The translations under genes were made by a program, and so were the position numbers. From positions 2,285,001-2,349,000 of the forward strand of contig NC_062982.1 in the NCBI RefSeq assembly GCF_023078275.1: 64,000 nt of DNA. The letters run 5' to 3'. Each line of letters opens with the position of its first letter. Within the stretch, counting starts at the first letter, position 1. Positions 40,816 to 52,800 of this stretch are shown here, one piece after another. The notes beneath the pieces are model-generated. The model was not told where the DNA came from, did no database searches, and saw only the letters and a program-made list of their open reading frames with translations. The stretch is from Leguminivora glycinivorella (lineage: Eukaryota > Arthropoda > Insecta > Lepidoptera > Tortricidae).

Positions 40816-43800
40816 TTATAAAGCATAAACCTTAACCGACTCGATCTTCAGACTAGCGTCGTGCCAGGTCGGGTACCAGGTGTCCTTCGCTTCCCAGAAC
40901 TTGAGGACAGCCTTGTTGTTTTTGTTTTTCCATGGCTTATCCGCGGAGTCCGCGAAATCGTGGACACCGCCCACGCGGAGACCCAGGAGATGTAGAACTG
41001 AAAAGAAAAAAAAACATTATGTATTTTGAATACATCTTTGTTCCTTGCGTTATTCCAGAATTTTTCTATGGCTCTTACTAGCCTGAGGTCTGTAAGTAGT
41101 AGCAATCAATCTCAGGATTTGGTTTAGGCAAACTAGACACTATTGGGACTAGTTCGGTTTCCTCTCTTATTTTCCTTTACCGAAAGTAAATGGCAAATAT
41201 TTTAGGGACATTTCCTATGAGCCGTCATTTGAACCTGCTGTGACCTCCGGACTGAAAGCCTCGCGCTGTTACCGCTAGGCTACTAGTGCTTTTAGTTTTA
41301 GAGAAATATGGTTTCAAAGGAAGCGCGGCGGCGCCAGTTTCCCCCCTCCTCACTCCTAAATTAAGAGGGCTCTCGATGCCTCCCGGTCTTTATCTACTCA
41401 GGGCCACCGTGGGGCCACCCAAGGAACAACGCAGGCACAATGCAGGGTGTTGTGCAATAGCCTCCCTACTGTACAGTTCAATGACAATAGAAAACCACAC
41501 TTATTCAGCAACAACGAGTGGGTTCACTATTTACAATACGATATTTACCAGTTGATCTAAAGGAGCCATCACACTGCTCCCCCGGAGCCAATTGCCGGCG
41601 TGCGGCACGGCAGCTTGCCGCGCGGCTGTGTAGAAACCCTCGCCGGGTTCGATGTTCCCGTATTCTTCACCGTCCACTAGCATCACCATGCCGTCTGTGA
41701 ATAAATAATGTTAATTTGTTTGGCGACCAGTCTGGCGTAGTTGGTGACCCTGCCTGCTAAGCCGCGGTCCCGGGTTCGAATCCCGGTAAGGGCAATTATT
41801 TGTGTGATGAACACAGATATTTGTCCCCCAATATTGATTTATGTATTTTATTTATTTATATATAAGTAAGTATATCGTCGCCTAGCACCCAATTTATTTT
41901 ATTTATAAGAATTATTTGAGACGCACCCAGGTATTTCTTTTTCAAGTTTATATACTATAATCTTCTGTTTCATCAGTTGCGGCCGAAACGGATCCGTATC
42001 GATCAGTACCGGACCTCCGTACAGTTTTAAAATAAAATATATCTACCAAAATATGCGAAAAGTCTCACCTGGCTTCCAAATCATGGTGTAATTATGGAAT
42101 CCACTGCACCGATTCTCATTATCGAATTTCTGCTTCATGACTTGCGACCGAAACGGATCCGTATCGGACAGTAGGTACCGGACCTCCGTACAGTTTCAAA
42201 ATAAAATTTAATCTACCAAAATATGCCAAAAGTCTCACCTGGCTTCCAAATCATGGTGTAATTATGGAATCCACTGCACCAATTCTCAATGCCAATCTTC
42301 TGCTTCATCAGTTGCGACCGGAACGGATCCGTATCGGACAGTACCGGGCCTCCGTATAATTTCTTGGCGAACTCGGCGTTGCCTTTCACGAAGGCGACTC
42401 GGATAAGACCGGATTCGTAGCGGCGGTAACCGTAGAAGTTTTCACGGGGTTCGAGGTTGATTTCTGTATAAAAAATAAAGAAGTATGAAAATTAGGAATA
42501 AAAAAGAAAATTATTAAATTAAACCGTTTGCCTATCGTAATTAACTTTTTTAAATAAGGTTTGCCACAAACCTTTTTAACAAAATAGTAAGAGTGAACCA
42601 TAGAGTACCTAATACCTACTTGAATAATGCCAATCAGTTTTTGACACATTATTAAACTATAATGTCATATAATATCTTATAATGTCAGCGAAAATATAGC
42701 GAAATTTAGAACAGAATATAGTGATTAGAAATGCTCTTTGTATCGAGAGACAATAAAAAAAATGTGCATATTTGGAAAATTGGTGCTATTTGGGAGTTTT
42801 TGAACAAAACCGCGCGCTGTTCGTATTTTACTGTATCCGTATCAGCTTTTGTGATCGTTCATGCAACAAACAGATAATTATCAGTACCAACACTCGCGGT
42901 AAGTTTTTACATATTTTAAATCCTTATCCATACTTAACAACCTAAACGTTTATTTTATTTACACGGACCAACAATCTTATCTTAGTTTTTATCACCGGTA
43001 GCTCGTCGCTTTCTCCATACATTAAAATGCGACCGCCTAAGAACGCGCATGCACTACACCACAAAACACAAAAGAAATGTCTTGTACCTTTCGATTATAC
43101 TTGTCTCAGACGAATGATCCTATAGACTTGACAGCCAAATAATAATTACCACTACCCAACAAGATGGTCTCATGCAAGTTATAATAAGAGTGACAGAGAG
43201 CAAAATGTTGTTTTTTGTCTTTGTCATAGTTTCACTTTTCCGCCGCTATAAAGTACTTCTTAATTTCGCTCCATTATTCTATATCTGTCCCTTACGGGTG
43301 TACGCTTACGTCAAGTCTATAGGATCATTCTTCTGAGATACTTGTAGATGGCGTCAAGTGTCACTTTTGACGTAGATTTATGGCTCGAAAGTGACACTCA
43401 ACGCCAATCTACAAATAAACGATGGCAACAAGGCATTTTTTGTGGCGCCATCTATGTGTGGTGTAGTGTATGCGCGTTATTAGGCGGTCGCATTTTAATG
43501 TATGGGATGGTATGATCTTCTTATATTTAATCTATGCTTACTCGCGTTTGGTGGGATCAGTGCCTAAAGCAATTTTAATTGCTTTTTATAGATAGTCACA
43601 TACCAGGTATCAACCAGCTGCCAGCAGGCATCTTGGCGATCACCTCCACCTTTCCGAACTTGAAGTTGAACTTGTGTTTGGTGGTGATCTTTCCCGTGGT
43701 GACGGGGGGTAGGATGTCCGCTCCGTTCGCCACTCGTTTGCACTGTGCGGTGTCTATGGTGCCTGTACATCTGTAATATGAAATGAAATATTTATTTCCA

Positions 43801-46800
43801 AGTAGGCACATCACAATGCGCATATGAACGTCAAATAAAGCTACGCCGGCTCTAACCCTACGCCTCAGCCTTGAGAAGATTTCAGTCCCCCTCAGTTGGA
43901 GGGGGGGTATCCACTATGGGACCGGCAAGAAACTCGGCGGGCCACTTCTTTTCAAAACATTACATCTTATAATTAACATGCATTAAGAAACAAGATATAA
44001 TTTAAAAAACAAAAGTATTCATCAAAAAAAAAATATTAACAGACGGCATATAATTAACCGGGCAACTAAAATATTAAACGGGAAGTTAAGTCGGGCATAC
44101 AATAATATAATTTGGCTGTGTTTTAATATTGTGGCGACAAAAAAAATATATGAGCCTCAAATATCAAGCATCATTATTATTGAAAAAACGGCAGCAAATT
44201 TCAAGCGACAAAAATATTGCCGAGGAACATTAAATAATACTTTGGCGACTAAAATAATAATTGGCACCTAGTATTGTAAAGCGTAAGATTTTTAATATTT
44301 GTAGTCATATAGATGTTAGCACCTAAATAATTATACTTAGCTCATCGTTTAAAGTAGTATTTAAATTGCGGAGGCAACTAAAAAAATTACTGGGAAGTAG
44401 GTTTTTTTAAACAAACATATAAAATCGTTTCTTTATGGAAACGATGGTCCCATCGGAAAATCAGCGCTGGAAGTCACCAGCAACACGCTGAGATGAGGCC
44501 ATTTCGTGGCACTTCATTCCTTTCCGTCTTGTTGTTATTATGTGTATTTTGTCTTGCCTGTGTTCACGAATAAATGTTTATTCTATTCTATTCTACTTAT
44601 TCTATTCAAACATCGTATTTGCGACCCGTAAACCACGAGTAGTATTTAAATATCTCTATAAGGGAACGCGTACCAAATCATTTTATAATAAATACACAGC
44701 AAAAAGGAGTGTATAAGCTTCTAATGGGTCGGTAACGCGCATATGATACCCCTTGAGTAGCAGGCGTCCATAGGTTACGGTGACCACTTTCCATCAGGCC
44801 GATCGTATGCTTGTTTACCACCGACATGGTATTTTAAAAAAAGTACCGTGTTAATCGTATAGTATAATATTAGAGGTATAGGAGCAGAACACAGAGAACC
44901 TCCTATAGAGTGGCAGTCTTGTATATTTGGTTCGCGATACGAGTCACCACTGTTTGGGGTGCGAGGAGCGGGCGGGGAATGTGTTAAGCGCGCTGTGATT
45001 GGCCGTTTCAAGGACGGCGGGCAGTCGCGCCAGATGAAAAGGGACAGAAGTATGACTGTCCCTCTACTGACGCGTAAGTGGCCAATGTAAGTTGACCTAT
45101 GCCGGCTCTGAATAAATTATAAATATGACTTATTTGTGGAATGTAATGCCGTCTGTTTTTAAATTTGAGCTTCTTGTTACCTTTCCACACCATTTCACAC
45201 TACAGGTGGACATCTTTAAGGCATCAAAATACCCTTTTCCAATTTTTTTGTGCGAAAAACACGCGCTGCTTTCGGGTCTGTTACTTGGTCGATACTGATC
45301 GGGCACGGCGAGCGCCCGCGCTTATATCAGTGCAAATACTAGGAAGGCTGGCCACCGCGAGTCGTCTTGTAATAGATGTCTATAGGGGTTGGTCTGTGGA
45401 GCAGAATTATTTTCTGCTAGCAGAAAAGTGGGTTAGTGTTAGGTTATTTTTTTAGTAGAATATAAGTCCTACCAAATTTGCTATGGCATAATTCTTAGGT
45501 ACTTTGTATGAACAAAACAACGATAGCAAAAAGGAAATGAAATACAGTCCCAGAGGCACCGTTAGGTACGACGACGAGCGAAGCGAGGAGGAGTGTTAGG
45601 TATCTTGCATCCCCAACACACAAGACTCGCTATCAAAACAGAAATAGGAAGAAGATGGCCAACTTTTTACTGCCTAAATATTGTGCAAAAAAAAAATCTA
45701 CGGAAGTACTCTTAATTTAGAAGATTATTTTGCTCATTAACATTATGCCAGCATAAGATTGGATATTATAAAATCTGCGGAACGATTTATGCCAAGGCAT
45801 ATTCTGAGTAAGGTTTTCCTGCCAAAAAAATGAATCTTTCAGAGTGACGTTAAGACTACGTAAGACCGGCCTTAGATTCGATAGAGTAAACGTCATGAAA
45901 AGTTAAATTCATTGTATAGAGACGAAGTTGCCAGCACTCCCAAACACCTAATTTCATACCCATAAGTACAATATTTTGTCGACCATTATATTTTATAAGA
46001 ATCCTTTTTTTTATTAAAATGACAGCTCATGTGATGAGTGCCGATGTATAAATTTTAAATGTACTTTTTATGTTAATTTGCTATATAAATATTTTAAAAG
46101 AACTGTATATTTTATATTAATAGATAGCCGTTTTCCTATTAAACTGTCTCTCTTAAATTGTTTCCAATATAATAATTCAGTTGCCAAATAAATAGTTGGT
46201 ACTCGCGTCTGAATAAACCGTAGCCGTAATGACATTAAAATGCTACCTCATATTGAAATAATTTGAGGCCCCATTTTAGTCGCCAAACTATTATATTTGG
46301 TACCCATTTCTATGGTTATTTAGTCGCCCGGTTAAATACGTGCCTTAACAGACTAGGTACGTACTCTATGTAAACTAATTTCATAAATTATAAAAAGTTA
46401 TAAATAAATACTTTATATATAAGTATACACAGAAAACATCCATGACTCAGGAACACATATCTGTGCTCATCACATAAATAAATGCCTTTACCGGGATTCG
46501 AACCAGACCGGTCAAAACACTAATTGAAATAAATTGAAATTGAAAAACAAATCATAAAAATCATTCATGGTCCTTATTTGAAAGAAATTCCTATCTCTTC
46601 TAAACTCTAAACTATTTTCATTTTATAATGGTTATTAAAAACTTTGTTTATTAAAGTACGTGCGACTTTCGTTACGGAGGTCGCGAGTTCGAACCCCGGC
46701 TCGCACCAATGAGTTTTTCGGAATTTATGTGCGAAATGTCTTTTGATATTTGCCAGTCGCTTTTCGGTGGAGGAAAACATCGTGAGGAAACCGGACTAAT

Positions 46801-49800
46801 TCCAATAAGGCCTAGTTACCCTTCGGGTTGGAAGTTGGCAGTCGCTTTCGTAAAAACTAGTGCCTACGCCAAATGACCCCCAGGACCCCCCCCCCCCCCG
46901 ATCCGCGCATGGAGCGAAGCCGCGGGCAAAAGCTAGTATATTATAATCAGGTCATTATGTCTAAAGTTTGACAATGTGATACAAAACACTGATTAATGTG
47001 ATAAAAATCATTCACGGTCCTTATTACCCAGAAATTCCTGTCTTCATTTCTAAACTATTCTCATTTTATAGTTCTTTATTAAAAACTTACATATCGCTTA
47101 AATCTAAGGACTCTTGTACGAAACCCTCATGATACATGGAGTCTAACAACTTGGGGCTGATGATGAGCTGTCCATTCTCCAGTTCCATTGTTCCTTTCGT
47201 CATATATACGTTGAAAGGATAATCCTGCAAATAATTCTCATTTTGATGAATCATCATTAATATTAAATCAATCAGAGAACATATGAATTCCCCTTGATTT
47301 TAACTACGATGTACGACACAAAATTTAAATTTTCTTTCATACAAAAAAAACGAAATCTAAATCGGTTTATCCCTTCGAAAGCTATGATGCCACAGACAGA
47401 CAGACATACACGTCAAACTTATAACACCCCTTCGTTTTTACGTCGGGAGTTAAAAGTACAAAAATTACGTACCTATATACAGGGTGGAAAAATCGAATGC
47501 CACATGGATGGCAACTACCTTAAATATTGTAAATAGCACATTTTGTGTAAGGGAGACTTTCTTTTGTTTTTAAAAACAATAAATTCTGCATTTAAGGATT
47601 TATGAAAAATCGCTTGCCTCAGTTGGGACTCGAACCGGTCAAATGTGACAAAAAATAACGTGCCAATTAATGTGCCAAATTTTCATGGTCTTCCGTTATT
47701 CTGATTGTATTTGTTATTTAGAGAAAAATGAACCTTATCAGTAACCCTTTCAATCTGCATCATAAAATACGGCACGTTATTTTTTGTCACATTTGACCGG
47801 TTCGAGTCCCGACTGAGGCAAGCGATTTTTCATAAATCCTTAAATGCAGAATTTATTGTTTTTAAAAACAAAGGAAAGTCTCCCTTACACAAAATGTGCT
47901 ATTTACAATATTTAAGGTAGTTGCCATTGATGTGGCATTCGATTTTTCCACACTGTATAAATACATAATGTAATATACTTAGACTTTGTTATGTGTGTTG
48001 ACATATCAACAGTTACATTTCTGTCATGTGCAATTAAGTTGAAACTAATCATATAAATACACCAATAGCGCTTACCGGCTCATCGGGAAACTTATTCTCC
48101 CCCTCCCAAAGCTTCAAATCCTTCACGGCGCTCTTATCAAACTCTTCACTAAAGATGACCTCTCCCTTACACACGGTCTTCCCCAGGACTAGGGTGGGGC
48201 TTGGTTTACAAGTGGGAGGTGGTTGGGTGGGGGGAGGTTGGGTTGGCTGGACAGGGGTTGGTAGTGGTTTGTCTGGTTGGTAGATCGGGTTGTTGCCGGG
48301 GTCCGCCTTAGTGCCGTTTTCGTAGACGAATTCTGAAAGAGGTACGGAACTGGAGATAGTTGAAGGGATGGAAAGTGACATAGGCTACTTTTTGTCTCTT
48401 TCTAACGCGAGCGAAGCCGTGGGCAAAAACTAGTACGATATAAAAGTATTAACTATTTATTTACCTACAGTAGGTAGTGCCTAGTGATGCAAACCAATAT
48501 TACTATACATAGTCAGATATCCGTGCTTGGCTGCGAGCTGCGTGATTTCCGAAACAAAAACTTTGCTAAACTTTTAACCAACTACAAACAAATATCATTA
48601 ATTGCAGCACGCGAACAGCCAATACATTTTCCGATTTTACTATTAAACCTATTACGTACCCTTAGTCGAATGGCACAAACGTTCACAAAACGAAACGCTC
48701 GTAGATATCTATCTTTATCGCTCTTGCGTTTTGGCGCAACAGAGCCAGACTACCTTTCGCAGCGTATCGTTTTCGTTTCGCGTCGCAGAATGGTGTATCT
48801 AGTTGCTTCAATGTGTATATATACACATTGAAGCAACTAGATAAAGCGATTGCATTCCCATACTAAAATTACACGGGAGAGCATATTTGTGGTGACTTTG
48901 ACTTGGCTTGAATGCTCCATCTAGTAGTTGAGGTGGTCTGGTGCCGTAGCCGAATGGCATATATTCAATGAATATATATGACTTAGATATGTGTAATAAT
49001 ATTACACGAGTGCTGCAGGACTAAGACGGACGGCTGTCTACCATGTCTGTCACGTTCTAAGAAGTATGTAACTCCGAAAGTGACGCATTACTTATAATGA
49101 CAAAGTGACAAGAACACGAGCGTGATACGGCCTCTAGCTAGCCATACACGTACTGATTTGTCCGTCGGGTAAGCTTCAGATCTGATCCGCAATTAGTCAT
49201 ACACGTACGAATTGGTCCGCCGGGCAGGGCTCGGATCTGATCCGCGGCTTGCCCGGTGGACTATATCCTTGCTATTAACTAAGGTGCGATTCGGTACACC
49301 CGCGCTACACACACGCGCGCGGGCAGTCGACGGATCTATTCTGCCCGGGCCGTGCCCGATCCGTTGGTTTTGAGCACGGGCAGCGGATGCGGGTACCCGG
49401 CGGGCAAATCCGTGTCTATTTCTCACCGCACACGGACGGATGTGCCGGGCAGATCCTGTTATTGTGAAGGTTGAATATGCAATCGACTCATGCTTGACTA
49501 AGTCTTAAGTTTGGAAGCTCAGATTGTCTATGTACAGACTTCGAGACTTCAAACAACCACTCTTTTGACAGAACTTGATAAGTAAACATGTTTTTTCTAA
49601 TTAATATAAATAACGTTTCGGTAATCCAAAGTGCGTTCCTATTGTTCCACGGACCTCCTATAGGATTCCAATAGATCCGACGGGCAGATCCGTACGTATA
49701 TGGCTAGCTACTGGTTGCTAGGGTCAGTCCTGAGTTGTTAGCCTATGTAATGCTGTTCAAGTTGCGGTATTTTACCACTAAAATTGTACATTTATCTGGT

Positions 49801-52800
49801 GACCCTATGGTCGGGTCTATACCCGGCTTATTATACTATGTAGTAGTTGTAAGAAGCAGACTCAGTTTTGCTGTTCAAATTGTGGTATTTAACCACTAAA
49901 ATTGTACATTTGTCTGGTGATTATGGCCCGGGTCTGTTATGATATGTAACGGTGTATGATGTCACTCAATTGCGTTGCTCAAATTGTGGTATTTAACCAG
50001 GTAAATTAGCCATGTGTCTGGTGACCACACACTCTTTATAAGCACTTCCTATGGCGGTGTCTGTGTGTGTAGTCTGTGAGGAAACCTGACAGGCCCGCGA
50101 GAATTCTCGTTCGACTATTCGATTGCATAGGTATTGAGTTTAGAGCTGAAACTGAACATGATTTTGAGCCGCAGGGATTTATAGGAAACACGATAACTAC
50201 TGCATTTGAAAGTAAAATTCTATTGCGTTGTCGGTGTATCATATGAAGTTGTGAAAATCATTTTCAAACATATCAATGTTACTTTAGTAGTAGTAGTAAA
50301 ACATTTTATAGCACAAAACAAACATATAAAGTACAGAAAAATGAAGTAATGAAAATTGTGTACAAAGGCGAACTTATCGGTTTAAAAGATCTCTTCCAGC
50401 TAACCTTAGAATAACTGAGAGATAACCGTTGTGCATACAATATAAAATCTGAAAACACCTTGATGTTCCATGCTAAAATTCACCAGGGTCATCGTTTTGT
50501 ATGGGTGTACCACAGGGATCAATATTGGGTCATCTACTCTTCCTTGTCTGCATAAATAACTAGCCAAACCCTGATACCTGCCATAATATTATGTTATCGT
50601 TTGCTAATGCCACGGTACTTCATTTGTTTTCAAAGTAAAAAACAGAATGATGTAAAATTTACCTGATGTAGTCTCTGGACCAGTGACCTCATTCTAAACC
50701 TTCCATCTCTTTGTTACTCAACAAAGAGACAACATTTATCTGTGCTTACCGTGAGCTTACTGAAATCCTACTTATATGAATGGATACATTGGATACTGGT
50801 ATCATGGATGTAGCAAAATGATCACTTTTGGAGCCTCTCTTGTTCCTTATCCACAGAAATCACCTGCCAAACCTTGTAATGACTGACAATGACATATGCT
50901 GTGGTTTCCGATTGACACATTTTTTACTTATAAAAGTCAGTAATGATGTAAAATTTACCTGTGACAGTCCACTCCCCATTATCCTGCCTATACCCCAGTC
51001 CATTCTTGATCACATACGTCCAGAAGTATATCTTGTCTCCAAGCTTCAGCTGCGCCTCGCGGTCTCTGAACGTCCACCGTCCGTCCTTGGCTTTGGTGAT
51101 GTCTCTGGACCAGTGCCCACCTTCTAGACCTTCCATCTCTTCGTTCAGCTTGCCATGGAAGGCGAAGAGGGAGAAACCATCGTCTGGAAATAAAATTGTG
51201 CGAACTTCTGTTTTATTTCAGATGGTTTTATTTTTATACGACCGGTCTGGCCTAGCAGGTGCTAAGCCGCCTGCTAAGCCGCGGTCCTGGGTTCGAATCC
51301 CAGTAAGCCCATTTGTTTGTGTGACGAGAACAGATATATTTGTTGTCTGAGTACCCACAACATAAGCTTTCTAGAGTTGCTGCGCCATTTATTTCCAAAG
51401 TGTGTAAAGTGGGTCACAGAAGGTGGTAGTTGGGCTTGATATAATTATCAGAATAAGTATTAGTTGTCTGATGAAAACTAGTCGCCAGCGTACAGTACGC
51501 TTAGATAGGTTAAGTATTATTTCAAAACTAAAAAAGTTGACAAAAGATAAGTCTGTCAGAAATCGTGTAAAACTTAATATTACACGAAGCGGATATACAT
51601 ACATAAGTATGTAATTAAATCAAATACATCGTGGTATGAAGATAGTACCCATACAGCGAAACTAATCGAAAGATAATCCAAATTGCCTTCATACCCAAAT
51701 TACACAAACACAATTTAGAGTAACTAAATTAAAGCAACAATTTTAACGTCCATCAAAAATAATTCAAACCGGTACCTCGGGCTAACAAACCTTAGATCTC
51801 TAAGATAAAAACAGCGTATCTAACACAAGTCTTATAGTTTTTAAGGCATTCAGGGGGCGTAGCCGAATGGCATTTCTGCGACGTGAAACGTTACCGAAAC
51901 GCAGCAGATATGTAGTCTGGCTCTGTCGCGCCAATACGCAAGAGCGATAGAGATAGATAGCTACGAAAGAGTTATCGTGAGCGTTTCGTGAGCGTTTGTG
52001 TATTCGGCTACGCACACAGATTATAATAGGTCAATGGCTTTGGCCAGCGCAGTTTTTTGGGGAGCTAGCGGTAATCATGATGCGAGGAGGCAATGACTGG
52101 ACGAAATGGGAATTTTTATACGAGTATCTAGTACAGTCAGCATTTATAGCCACATGCCGTACTTATGTCTTTCACGGCAGAACGGAGCAATGAATTGACG
52201 TGATTTTATAAGAGGAGATAGTTGTAGGGGTGAAGAGTCACATAGGCTACTTTTTGTCTCTTTCTAACGCGAGCGAAGCCGCGGGCAAAAGCTGATGTAA
52301 TATATTCTGACGTCTGATGATGTGGTAATATCAGTCAATAATATAAAAATACTTTAATACAAATGTAATATTTTTAAGTTTCGTTTTATTTAGTAACTTC
52401 AAGTCATAGTATTTTTATAATAATTGGACGGTGTTATGGAATAGCGAACTAAGCGCCAATATCCGAAAAAAAAGTTATGAATGCAGTTCGGATATAAATG
52501 TGATAATCTATAGTATTGATTATTTCTTTGTTGAAAAATCATGCTTACAGCCTTATTTTAAGGGGTAGAATCAAGCGACACGTTAAAATTTGTATGGCCC
52601 TGTGTACTAAGTCGTTACGTAAAAACGAATTGAACGCCAAATTTACTTTTACAAATTATAATAAGCGTATATTCTAAATCGCAAAATCGAGTTAAACGCC
52701 ATAAAGATGTTATTAATTCGTTTTGGTTTAAAGTTTTGATGATTTATAAACGCAATATCGATTTAACCGCCCTATTGGTGTCGTTTAATTCGTTGTTACA

